In this document: positions 1 to 6,034 of the stretch, piece by piece | Position numbering within the stretch: the stretch's first letter is position 1 | How the letters are laid out: each line of letters starts with the position of its first letter | Made by a program: the position numbers and the translations under genes | DNA from: Noviherbaspirillum_A sp963522035 | GTDB lineage: Bacteria > Pseudomonadota > Gammaproteobacteria > Burkholderiales > Burkholderiaceae_D | DNA length: 14,577 nt | Assembly: GCA_963522035.1 (NCBI GenBank) | Contig: CAUQYP010000098.1 | Span: 1-14,577 of the forward strand | Direction of reading: 5' to 3' | The notes under the pieces: generated by a model | Told to the model about the DNA's origin: nothing | Seen by the model: the letters and a program-made list of their open reading frames with translations, nothing else | Database searches by the model: none

Positions 1-46
1 CAAGAGAAGGCGACCCCGGAGATGCCGCCCCGCTGCGCGGGGTCCC

Positions 47-139
47 CACGCCGCTGGCACCGAAATCGGGAAGCGTCGGAAACTCGCTTCGCTCAGACAG
101 CCGACGCTTCTTTATCCGATTTCGGCACCAGCGACGTGG
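47..139. repeat. Large imperfect inverted repeat (hairpin)
   Basis: The inner arms GAAGCGTCGG (70-79) and CCGACGCTTC (101-110) are perfect complements. Outside them, CCGAAATCGG (60-69) pairs with CCGATTTCGG (116-125), and weaker pairing continues outward through CCGCTGG-type sequence near 51-57 and CCAGCG/CGTGG near 128-139. A smaller perfect hairpin, CCCCGC-TGC-GCGGGG, lies just outside at 28-42. No coding signal overlaps it convincingly. It could be a REP-like intergenic repeat or part of a terminator for a gene to the left of the window; there is no T-run, so a plain intrinsic terminator is unlikely. Confidence 0.6.
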
Positions 140-160
140 CGTCATCAACGGGGACCCACG

Positions 161-253
161 TCAAAAGCAACCTCAAAAGCAACGGCAACGGCAACGGCAA
201 CGGCAACTGTCGCTGCGCGGAGCTTAATGCAACGGCAACTGTCGCTGCGCGGA
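161..253. repeat. GCAACG hexamer array with 25-bp direct repeat
   Basis: TCAAAAGCAAC occurs at 161-171 and 173-183 and runs into four full GCAACG units plus a partial one (179-207). The array ends in the motif TGTCGCTGCGCGGA. The last array units plus this motif (197-221) are repeated exactly at 229-253, a 32-bp period. The same hexamer and the core TCGCTGCGCGGA reappear in inverted orientation at the right edge of the window (14525-14577). The array lies between the hairpin at 47-139 and the 3' end of the IclR gene. Function unknown. Confidence 0.85.
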
Positions 254-289
254 AGTGACGCTTCTGGCGCAAGCCAGCATGAAAATCCC

Positions 290-1066
290 CTAAAGCATCG
301 AAGCCAGCATGCGGCGCGCGCTTTCGAGTTGCGGCAGCAGCGTCTCCAGCATTCTATCGAGCGTATAGCGCCGCACCGAAGCCACGATGCTCATCGCCGC
401 AATGGTGCGCCCGTGCGCATCGCGCAGCGGGATCGCGATCGAGCGCAGGCCCAGTTCCAGTTCTTCATCGGATACCGCATAGCCCTGCCGGCGCGCATCG
501 TCCAGCAGACCCAAAAGCGCCGGGATCTCGGTACGGGTATGGGGCGTCAACGCGAGTCGCCTGCTGCGCTGCAGCCTTTCCTCGGCTTCTTCCGGCGGCA
601 GTGCTGCCAGCAGTATCCGTCCGGTCGCGGCGCAGTACGCAGGCAGGCGCGAGCCCAGCCCGAGTCCATTTATCAGGCTGCGCCGCGTTGCTGCGCGCGC
701 CACGAACACGACGTCGGTGCCGTCCAGTACGGCCACCGAGCTCGACTCGTGTGTGCGCTCGCTGATCGACTCCAGGACTGGCTGCACGATTTTCGATGTG
801 GCAGTGGATGCCACATACGCATACCCGAGCCGTAGCACCCGCGGCGCAAGCCGGAACAGCTTGCCGTCCGACTCGACATAGCCCAGCCGCTGCAGCGTCA
901 ACAGGGAACGGCGCGTGGACGCACGGCTATGGCCGGTTATCTCCGACGCCTCGCTCAGCGTCAACGGCCGGTTCACCAGGCCGAAGGCTTCGATGACAGA
1001 CAGGCCTTTTTCCAGGCCGGCCACGTATTCCTTGTCGCTGCTGGAGCGGGTTTCTTCGGTAGGCAT
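290..1066 (-). CDS. IclR-family transcriptional regulator, PcaR/PobR-like
   Basis: This 258-residue protein matches the usual length of IclR regulators. Residues about 10-75 form the N-terminal winged helix-turn-helix (KGLSVIEAFG, then LTLSEASEITGHSRASTRR as the recognition region, then LGYVESDGKLFRL). The rest is the IclR effector-binding domain, with SSVAVLDGTDVVFVARA and a C-terminal GLRSIAIPLRDAHGRTIAA segment. The phrase RVLRLGYAYVAS after the helix-turn-helix is typical of the PcaR/PcaU/PobR branch, which controls aromatic-acid catabolism. No aromatic degradation genes are near, so the target is unknown. The reading frame stays open upstream to 1258, but the ATG at 1066 starts the conserved part and has AGGGAAAGGA upstream. 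It is divergent from the DUF4148 gene. Confidence 0.9.
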   Translation of the reverse strand: MPTEETRSSSDKEYVAGLEKGLSVIEAFGLVNRPLTLSEASEITGHSRASTRRSLLTLQRLGYVESDGKLFRLAPRVLRLGYAYVASTATSKIVQPVLESISERTHESSSVAVLDGTDVVFVARAATRRSLINGLGLGSRLPAYCAATGRILLAALPPEEAEERLQRSRRLALTPHTRTEIPALLGLLDDARRQGYAVSDEELELGLRSIAIPLRDAHGRTIAAMSIVASVRRYTLDRMLETLLPQLESARRMLASML

Positions 1067-1385
1067 TATGTTGGTCGGTCCTTTCCCTGGCCGCATTGTA
1101 CTTGCGCATTCCATGCCGACCAGCCTCTCGTCACTGGCGCCGCAACGTGTCGTCCCGGCACCGACAGTTGCGTCACCCCTTGGCCGATATGGCTGGCGCC
1201 GGCAAACAGTTCGGCAGGGCGTGACGCGGCAAATCCGGGAGCCGGAAGCGTTCGTCACTCTGGAACGGCCTGTTTTCCCTTCCTGGCAGTCGTTTCAAGG
1301 CCATCGTGCGTGGGCTGGCACGGTCGATGCAATACGACCCGGGAGCGCAGAAACGCTCATCCACCCAACCAGACTTGAAGAGGAA
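1067..1385. promoter_or_regulatory. Divergent intergenic region, IclR gene / DUF4148 gene
   Basis: About 320 bp separate the two start codons. On the minus strand a good -10 hexamer, TACAAT, lies at 1095-1100, about 30 nt upstream of the IclR start; no convincing -35 accompanies it. IclR proteins usually bind such divergent regions, so an autoregulatory site here is plausible. I could not pick out a clear IclR palindrome. The minus-strand frame remains open across part of the region, but its residues look like high-GC shadow coding. Confidence 0.4.
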
Positions 1386-1388
1386 ATG

Positions 1389-1688
1389 ATGACTATCCAG
1401 AAATCGATCGTTGCCGTCGCCATGTTCGCCGTGACCGCGTCCGCCCTTGCCCAGCAAACCGAATTCGTCGCACCCGACGCCGGAGCCCAGTCGACGCTGA
1501 CCCGCGCCAAAGTGCGCCAGGAAATGCTCGGCGCCTATCGCCAGCGGGCGATGGTGCAGCAGCAGCACTCGGGCCAGGACCCGGTATATGCAAAAGGCCA
1601 GCGCACCCGCGAGGAAGTCCGCGCCGAAGCCGCCGAGGCCGCCAGGAAGTTCCATGCGGGCGATGTGACGAGCCCGTACTTCGGCTGA
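1389..1688 (+). CDS. Small secreted DUF4148-family protein
   Basis: This 99-residue protein starts with a Sec signal peptide: a basic start (MTIQKS), a hydrophobic core (IVAVAMFAVTASA) and a likely cut after ALA, before QQTEFV. The mature part is short, charged and helical. It carries the DUF4148-style pattern of a helix with RAKVRQEMLGAYRQR, a polar linker, and a second helix, TREEVRAEAAEAARKF. Such proteins are abundant in Burkholderiales, probably periplasmic, and of unknown function. Two ATGs stand in tandem (1386 and 1389); GAAGAGG ends 5 nt before the second, so 1389 is preferred. A related protein is encoded at 4139-4504. Confidence 0.8.
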   Translation: MTIQKSIVAVAMFAVTASALAQQTEFVAPDAGAQSTLTRAKVRQEMLGAYRQRAMVQQQHSGQDPVYAKGQRTREEVRAEAAEAARKFHAGDVTSPYFG

Positions 1689-1779
1689 GCAAGGCCAGCC
1701 GGCGCAGCTGCCGTCTTCCGTCTTCAACACAGATGAACGCGGTGCGCCGGCTCATCCCGGCGAACAAGGAAGGACGGAC

Positions 1780-1992
1780 ATGAAACGACGCGACAGCTTC
1801 CAGCGCAAGGCCTATGCGATACATCGCATGAATTCGGCAGCGCAGCGATTAACGCAGGCGACCGACGCCGCCGACAGGGACAACGCGCGCGCCTGGATGG
1901 ACCGGTGGTGCGCGGCAAGTGGCCTGCGCCGGTTCAGGCTGGGAAACGGCGGTGGGCGTGTGAAGCGCCAAAGCCCAATCCCGAATCATTGA
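1780..1992 (+). CDS. Small basic hypothetical protein
   Basis: This is a 70-residue ORF beginning MKRRDSFQRKAYAIHRM. AAGGAAGGA at 1766-1774 is a strong ribosome binding site 5 nt before the ATG. The product is rich in Arg and Ala, has a central amphipathic stretch (AAQRLTQATDAADRDNARAWMDRW), and shows no signal peptide or membrane segment. A 6-bp stem (CGCCGG 1745-1750 with CCGGCG 1757-1762) sits just upstream of the ribosome binding site. It follows the DUF4148 gene by 91 bp on the same strand and may be cotranscribed. I do not recognise a family. The ribosome binding site and the ending right before a REP element favour a real gene. Confidence 0.55.
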   Translation: MKRRDSFQRKAYAIHRMNSAAQRLTQATDAADRDNARAWMDRWCAASGLRRFRLGNGGGRVKRQSPIPNH

Positions 1993-2001
1993 CATGACAT
2001 T

Positions 2002-2142
2002 AAAATTCGTAGGGTGTAATAAGCGCCAGCGCATTACACCACGCGTTGCTCACGGGCGGTGCCTGTTTATCGGCAACGGTCTAATGCGCCTTGCTTGTTA
2101 CACCCTACGCATCAAGGCGATGACTCGGTACCATCGATTTCA
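2002..2142 (-). repeat. 141-bp REP/BIME-type palindromic element, copy 1
   Basis: Two inverted REP units face each other. GTAG (2009-2012) is followed by an imperfect palindrome, GGTGTAATAAGCG...CGCATTACACC, to 2040. The mirror unit is at 2079-2108, ending in CTAC. A GTAG tetranucleotide beside a hairpin is the hallmark of REP sequences mobilised by RAYT (TnpA_REP) enzymes. On the minus strand this element aligns without gaps to 7149-7289; I count 22 mismatches in 141 positions by hand. It lies between the convergent ends of the 70-residue gene (stop ends 1992) and the EEP-family gene (stop at 2144). It may act as a two-way terminator or mRNA 3' stabiliser. Confidence 0.85.
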
Positions 2143-2143
2143 A

Positions 2144-3229
2144 TCAGGCCTTCGGCTCATGCACGTCCGACGGCGTCACAGGCTCCTCTGCAATCTTTTC
2201 CTCGGCCTCTTCCAGGTCGTCCGCATCGGCGACAAGTCCCTCCTGCCCTGCCCCATTCGCTTCCTCCAGCACCAGCTCCACCAGCACCGGGAAATGGTCG
2301 GAACCGCAGGTCGGCAGTCGCTTCATGAACGACAGCGTGAAATGGCGGCTGTGGAACAAGTGGTCCAGCGGCCAGCGAATGAACCAGTAATCGGCATGGA
2401 AGGAGTTGAACATGCCGCGGCCCACGCGCGGGTCGAGCAGGCCGCTGATTTTTCGGAACAGCCGGGTGGTCCTGGACCAGCCGACGTCGTTCAGGTCGCC
2501 CGCCACGATGACCGGCCCGTCGACTTCCACCACGCTCTTGGCGACTACAAGCAGCTCGGCATCGCGCTCGGTCGACTCGTCATTCTCGGTCGGGCTCGGC
2601 GGCGCCGGATGCAGGAAATGCATGCGCACCGACTGGCCCGACTTCAGCTCCACCATCGCGTGCATCGACGGCACATCCTCCTGCACAAGGAACTGCGTCG
2701 CCGGGTCCTTCAGCGGCAGCCTGGAATACACCAGCATGCCGTAGGTGTTTTCCAGCGCGCACTTCATGGTGTACGGATAGTCGTCTTCCAGCACGTCCAG
2801 CTTCTGCTGCCACCAGGCGTCGGTCTCCAGCGCCACCAGGATGTCCGGGTCATGCTCGCGGACCAGTGCAATGAGCAGGTCGCTGGCACGGTTGGTCTGC
2901 AGCACATTGGAAGACAGGATGCGGATCCGGCGGGACGGGTCATGGCTCAGCGCCAGCTTGACCTCGTTCGGGTACGGCCGCGTATAGGGAATGATCCACC
3001 AGGCCTGGTACAGCAGGCAGGCCACGGTCGCCGCCAGCATCAGCTGCGCCGGAAGCTCGGCCAGGTCCAGCAGCCACCACTGCGCCACCAGCAGCGCAGC
3101 ACTGAGCGCAACGATCTGCAGCCTGGGGAAGTCCATGCCGCGTACCCACCAGTGGGACGAACGCGACAGGGGCAGCAAGGTCATCACGACGATGGCGAAG
3201 GTGAGAATGGCAGTGATGGTCAGGATCAT
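2144..3229 (-). CDS. Membrane-anchored endonuclease/exonuclease/phosphatase family protein
   Basis: The protein has 361 residues. Residues 1-85 contain three hydrophobic segments (about 2-20, 38-56 and 62-82), so the protein should sit in the inner membrane. Residues about 100-325 form an EEP (DNase I-like) domain. Visible landmarks are RILSSNVLQTN (Asn108), ILVALETD (Glu135), LHPAPPSP (His207), VAGDLNDVGWS (Asp245, Asn247), WPLDHLFHS (Asp289) and the terminal GSDHFPV with catalytic His312. The C-terminus is an acidic tail of about 40 residues (DDLEEAEEKIAEE). The family includes nucleases and phosphodiesterases, and the substrate cannot be told from sequence. The ATG at 3229 begins the first hydrophobic segment; no strong ribosome binding site is seen. 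Confidence 0.85.
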   Translation of the reverse strand: MILTITAILTFAIVVMTLLPLSRSSHWWVRGMDFPRLQIVALSAALLVAQWWLLDLAELPAQLMLAATVACLLYQAWWIIPYTRPYPNEVKLALSHDPSRRIRILSSNVLQTNRASDLLIALVREHDPDILVALETDAWWQQKLDVLEDDYPYTMKCALENTYGMLVYSRLPLKDPATQFLVQEDVPSMHAMVELKSGQSVRMHFLHPAPPSPTENDESTERDAELLVVAKSVVEVDGPVIVAGDLNDVGWSRTTRLFRKISGLLDPRVGRGMFNSFHADYWFIRWPLDHLFHSRHFTLSFMKRLPTCGSDHFPVLVELVLEEANGAGQEGLVADADDLEEAEEKIAEEPVTPSDVHEPKA

Positions 3230-3279
3230 GCGGCATGCTAAATCAGCCCGCGAGTTTCCGGAATGACAACGGACAAGAA

Positions 3280-3425
3280 TTAGTTTGATGGTGAGCAAGC
3301 AACCGGGTTTCCACCCTGGGTAAAGCTGGTGTCGGTGACGCCCATGGCCTGGACGGCACAATCGCCTTCGTTCAAACGGGCAATGGCAGCGCAAACAGCA
3401 GGATGAGGAGACGTACCTTTTTCAT
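3280..3425 (-). pseudogene. Possible frameshifted small secreted peptide
   Basis: Read leftwards from 3425, an ATG opens a typical signal-peptide start, MKKVRLLILLFALPLPV, then hits TGA at 3372-3374. In another frame the next stretch reads NEGDCAVQAMGVTDTSFTQ followed by GGNPVACSPSN and TAA (ending at 3280). That reads as a plausible mature secreted peptide with two cysteines. Joining the two needs one frame change near 3372-3385. It lies 25 nt after the DUF3703 stop and 50 nt before the EEP-family start, on the same strand. No good ribosome binding site is visible. It may be a decayed gene, a sequencing error, or coincidence; I do not recognise a family. Confidence 0.3.
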
Positions 3426-3450
3426 GGCCTGGGTCGCGGCCCCCGCCATG

Positions 3451-3819
3451 TCAGGGGCCGGGCGCCTGCTCGACAGCCGCCTGCGCCAGCAAATGCGCAA
3501 TGTCCGGCCGCACCGGCAGCCGCCTGAACATGCCGACATTGGTGCCGCCCGTATTTCCCGTCGGGACAAGGCCAAGCGCCGAGCCCAGCGCGCCGAGGAC
3601 GATGCGAACAGCCTGGCCGCAGGCCTCGCTGGCCGAGCGGCGGCGCAGTCCGATCCTGAGCATGAACCAGTGCGACCGCACATGCGGCGCTACGAAGCGC
3701 TGGCCGAGCACATGGGCGTTTTCCAGGTGGCTGAACGCCTGGTCCAGCAGGCCGTCGCGGTACAGGGACCGCGCTTCGGCCATCTCGCGTTCGAACAGTT
3801 CCATGAGGACAGGTGGCAT
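3451..3819 (-). CDS. DUF3703 family protein
   Basis: The protein has 122 residues. It shows the DUF3703 layout: an N-terminal helix MELFEREMAEARSLYRDG, then QAFSHLENAHVLGQRFVAPHVRSHWFML, a middle hydrophobic stretch AVRIVLGALGSALGLVPTGNTGG, and a closing DIAHLLA segment. DUF3703 proteins are small proteobacterial proteins without an assigned function, and this one has the usual length. The ATG at 3819 is supported by GAGGT 6 nt upstream; the frame stays open further to 3906 but lacks that support. The stop of a 32-codon ORF ends 4 nt before this start, suggesting translational coupling. Confidence 0.85.
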   Translation of the reverse strand: MPPVLMELFEREMAEARSLYRDGLLDQAFSHLENAHVLGQRFVAPHVRSHWFMLRIGLRRRSASEACGQAVRIVLGALGSALGLVPTGNTGGTNVGMFRRLPVRPDIAHLLAQAAVEQAPGP

Positions 3820-3823
3820 GGAT

Positions 3824-3922
3824 TTACCTCGCCGGAGTAGAAAAGGCCGCGTCCGCCAGGCGCAGAGCGCCACCGGAAATCGGGCGGCCAGGGGCGGCAA
3901 CGCCAAAGCGGAAGACAGGCAT
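3824..3922 (-). CDS. 32-residue small ORF upstream of and coupled to DUF3703
   Basis: The ORF starts ATG at 3922 with a strong AAGGAG ribosome binding site 5 nt upstream. It encodes a short peptide starting MPVFRFGVAAPGRP and ending ADAAFSTPAR. Its TAA is at 3824-3826, leaving only ATCC before the DUF3703 ATG, and the last codons contain the DUF3703 ribosome binding site (GGCGAGGTAA). This arrangement fits a leader peptide or a translationally coupled small protein. The peptide has no obvious regulatory codon run and no recognised family. It sits directly below the promoter at 3951-3979. Confidence 0.45.
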   Translation of the reverse strand: MPVFRFGVAAPGRPISGGALRLADAAFSTPAR

Positions 3923-3950
3923 ACAGGCTCCTTGTTTTGTATCGTGCTAT

Positions 3951-3979
3951 TTAAAACCTTGCAGCGGCTGGAAGGTCAA
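3951..3979 (-). promoter_or_regulatory. Sigma-70-like promoter for the small ORF/DUF3703 unit
   Basis: On the minus strand, TTGACC (3974-3979) is followed after 17 nt by TTTTAA (3951-3956), in an AT-rich island within GC-rich DNA. The predicted transcript starts about 20 nt before the small-ORF ATG at 3922 and includes its AAGGAG site. Confidence 0.45.
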
Positions 3980-4052
3980 GCGGATGGACGAAAAGGTCGT
4001 GCGAGGCGGGGAATGAATGCCGGGCTGGTGAACATCAGGGAGACAGCGGCCC

Positions 4053-4069
4053 GGCAGGGCTTGCCTGCC
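4053..4069. other. Hairpin downstream of the DUF4148-like gene
   Basis: GGCAGG (4053-4058) pairs with CCTGCC (4064-4069) across a 5-nt loop. It lies about 70 nt beyond the stop of the minus-strand gene at 4139-4504. No T-run follows on that strand, so a role as terminator is uncertain. Otherwise the stretch 3980-4138 shows nothing I can support. Confidence 0.3.
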
Positions 4070-4138
4070 GCTTCCCTGCCCTTCTTTTCCGCGCAACCCG
4101 GCTTGCGGCAGTTGCCTTGCCGGGAACGTCGCGCCCCG

Positions 4139-4504
4139 TCACCTTGCCGGGCTGGCGCCCTGCCCCAGCCCCGCAAGCGACGTCGCGGCGCGGCCGGACC
4201 CGGCGGGTCGGCTGAAGTCGGTGAATTCCGACATCCGGTTGGACGCATGGCTGCCTTCCGCATGGGCGCGGTCAAGTTCGGCACGAATGTCGGCGCGGCT
4301 TTTACCCGACGCGACATGGGTGGTGTCGACGAACTCGTTCAGCCTGGACGAAATGGGGCTGGATGCAGCCAGTTCGGCTTGCACGTCGGCACGGTCCCTG
4401 GTGCCGGCGAACCGGCTGTGGTCGACGTACGGGTAGGTGCTGTCGGCAAGCACGGCGCCGGACACCAGCATGGTTGCGGCGGCGATCAGATATTTGATGT
4501 TCAT
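4139..4504 (-). CDS. DUF4148-like periplasmic protein with two internal repeats
   Basis: The protein has 121 residues. Its signal peptide is MNIKYLIAAATMLVSGAVLA, with cleavage before DSTYPYVD. The mature part holds two similar units. RADVQAEL...SSRLNEFVDTTHVASGKS is followed by RADIRAEL...SNRMSEFTDFSRPAGSG, each about 36 residues. The R-A-D-[VI]-x-A-E-L motif is the helix typical of DUF4148-type proteins of Burkholderiales. The start is firm: AGGAG lies 6 nt upstream of the ATG at 4504. Function is unknown; it is probably periplasmic. It appears to have its own transcription unit, since a new promoter follows at 3951-3979. Confidence 0.75.
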   Translation of the reverse strand: MNIKYLIAAATMLVSGAVLADSTYPYVDHSRFAGTRDRADVQAELAASSPISSRLNEFVDTTHVASGKSRADIRAELDRAHAEGSHASNRMSEFTDFSRPAGSGRAATSLAGLGQGASPAR

Positions 4505-4542
4505 TTTCCACTCCTGAAGATTGAGATGACTCTGTGCTGTCA

Positions 4543-4565
4543 GCCGCCTTCCCGATGAAGGCGGC
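4543..4565. promoter_or_regulatory. 8-bp-stem hairpin upstream of the DUF4148-like gene
   Basis: GCCGCCTT (4543-4550) pairs with AAGGCGGC (4558-4565) across a 7-nt loop, centred about 50 nt before the ATG at 4504. It could be a 5' untranslated-region structure or an operator. The rest of 4566-4768 holds no gene I can support. Confidence 0.4.
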
Positions 4566-4768
4566 CCGCAAGAGTCGCACCACGACAAATGCGCTGTCGG
4601 CCCAGGGCCGCCGTCGACACGGTGCGGGCGTACCCATGCCGTGCCGACGCCGCCTGCTTTCAGCGCGCATTACCTCCCTTGCGGCCCTGCGCTGGAGCCG
4701 CCTGGATCAAACAACTTCTTCCTGCTGGCAAGGTGGCCAGGCGCGGCCGCCCTGCCCGGCGTCCGGCA

Positions 4769-5836
4769 TTAAAGGCGCGCTTCGAAGACCAGGTTGAACG
4801 GCGTCTCGGCTGCGCGCCGGAAATGCCTGAAACCGGCCTCGCGGAACACTTGTGCAAGCTGCGCTTCGCCGGCCTGCGCGCCCAGCACGCGGTGGCCGCC
4901 TTCGGCAATCGCGTGGGCGCAGCACAGGGTGGTGGACGCGGCGTAGTAAATCCGGGCCACCGGCGACAGGTTGTCCTCGACGCGGTCGTTGGCAAACGGT
5001 TCGACCAGCATCACCGTACCTCCCGGCGCCAGCGCTTCGGCGGCATGGCGGGCAGCGGCCAGCGGGTCGCCGAGATCGTGCAGGCAGTCGAAGAAGCAGA
5101 TAAGCCCGTAGTCGCGGCCCGGATAATCGGCCGCGCGCGCCACCGTGAAGCGGACCTGCTCCGCGCAGCCGGCGTCGGCGGCGTTCTGCGTTGCCGCCAG
5201 CACCGACGCCTCGTGGGCGTCGACGCCGTGGACGCGCGATGCCGGGAACGCCTTTGCCATCAGCAGCGCCGAGTGGCCGTGGCCGCAGCCGACATCGGCC
5301 ACGCTGATGCCGGCCTCCAGCCGCTCGACCACGCCGTCGAGCGCGGGCAGCCAGGACGACAGCAGGCTGCCCTTGTAGGCATTGCGGTAGAAGGCGGCCA
5401 CGCCGCAGTACAGCCGGCCGTGATGGTCGCCCCAGGCGACGCCGCTGCCGGTGCGGAAGGCCTCGATCGCCTTGTCCTCGTCGAACCACATCGACGCCGG
5501 GACGTTCCATGCATGGGGGATATAGACCGGGCTTTCCTCATCGGCCAGCACCAGCGCCTGCTCCGGGGAAAGTTCATAGGTGCCGTCGGCGGCATGGTAG
5601 GCCACGTAGCCGCCTGCCGCCTGCGCATTCAGCCATTCGCGCACATAGCGTTCGGCGCAGCCGGTGCGGCCCGCCAGTTCGCGCGGGGTGAGCGGACCGG
5701 CGCCCGCCATGGCCTTGTAAAGTCCCAGTTTGCTGCCTAAGCTGACCATGACGCCGCCGTAGCCGGCGGACAGGTCGCCGATGGCGCGCATGACGAACGA
5801 TTCGAGTTTTTCCTGATCGATGACGGAGGTGTCCAT
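4769..5836 (-). CDS. SAM-dependent methyltransferase with N-terminal winged helix
   Basis: The protein has 355 residues. Residues about 10-95 form a winged-helix domain (LGSKLGLYKAMAGAGPLTPRELA, then CAERYVREWLNAQAAGGYV). Residues about 165-350 are a class I methyltransferase fold. SAM-binding motif I is VADVGCGHGHSA (179-190), and the acidic end of strand 2 is VHGVDAH (Asp206). A post-motif stretch FFDCLHDLGDP (248-258) and GGTVMLVEP (272-280) follow. Layout and length match the Rv2258c-like group of small-molecule methyltransferases. The substrate is unknown; methylation of O, N, S or C is possible. The ATG at 5836 has AAGG 9 nt upstream. The frame continues far beyond it towards 7132, but that part overlaps the divergent glxA-type gene and is not coding. 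Confidence 0.88.
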   Translation of the reverse strand: MDTSVIDQEKLESFVMRAIGDLSAGYGGVMVSLGSKLGLYKAMAGAGPLTPRELAGRTGCAERYVREWLNAQAAGGYVAYHAADGTYELSPEQALVLADEESPVYIPHAWNVPASMWFDEDKAIEAFRTGSGVAWGDHHGRLYCGVAAFYRNAYKGSLLSSWLPALDGVVERLEAGISVADVGCGHGHSALLMAKAFPASRVHGVDAHEASVLAATQNAADAGCAEQVRFTVARAADYPGRDYGLICFFDCLHDLGDPLAAARHAAEALAPGGTVMLVEPFANDRVEDNLSPVARIYYAASTTLCCAHAIAEGGHRVLGAQAGEAQLAQVFREAGFRHFRRAAETPFNLVFEARL

Positions 5837-6034
5837 GGCATTGGCCTTATGGGTTGGTTTCAATGGTGTCCGACTGCGAGACCAGAATCGCATGGGGCCG
5901 CCGACCCGAACAGAGCCGGAACGACCCGGAATCGGTCCGTTTGCGCCACGGCGCGGCTGCCGTGCGGCGCCGGACTGCATGGCGGCCATCAAGCAGGCCG
6001 TTCGCGCCGTGGGCGCCGGCCGGGACCGCGAGCC
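5837..6034. promoter_or_regulatory. Divergent intergenic region, methyltransferase / GlxA-type regulator
   Basis: About 200 bp lie between the two start codons and should hold both promoters and the binding sites of the AraC-type regulator. I found no convincing -10/-35 pair or clear direct repeats. Its GC-rich right half stays open in several frames. Confidence 0.4.

Noticed and set aside
179..253. Possible CRISPR array
   Set aside because: The repeated units are simple hexamers with a single 25-bp duplication; there are no regular spacers and no cas genes.
22..835. Small plus-strand ORFs over the left repeats and antisense to the IclR gene
   Set aside because: Their products are translated repeats (NGNGNGN) or shadow sequence of the IclR gene; no ribosome binding site supports them.
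2009..2108. Insertion sequence ends
   Set aside because: The inverted units have the GTAG-hairpin form of REP sequences; there is no transposase and no target-site duplication visible.
1994..3241. 415-codon plus-strand ORF
   Set aside because: It is antisense to the EEP-family gene and starts inside the REP element; its Arg/Gln/His-rich composition is typical of high-GC shadow frames.
4302..4670. Minus-strand ORF starting at 4670 with a good GGGAGGTA site
   Set aside because: Despite the ribosome binding site, most of it overlaps the DUF4148-like gene out of frame, and the product is Arg-rich without domain signals.
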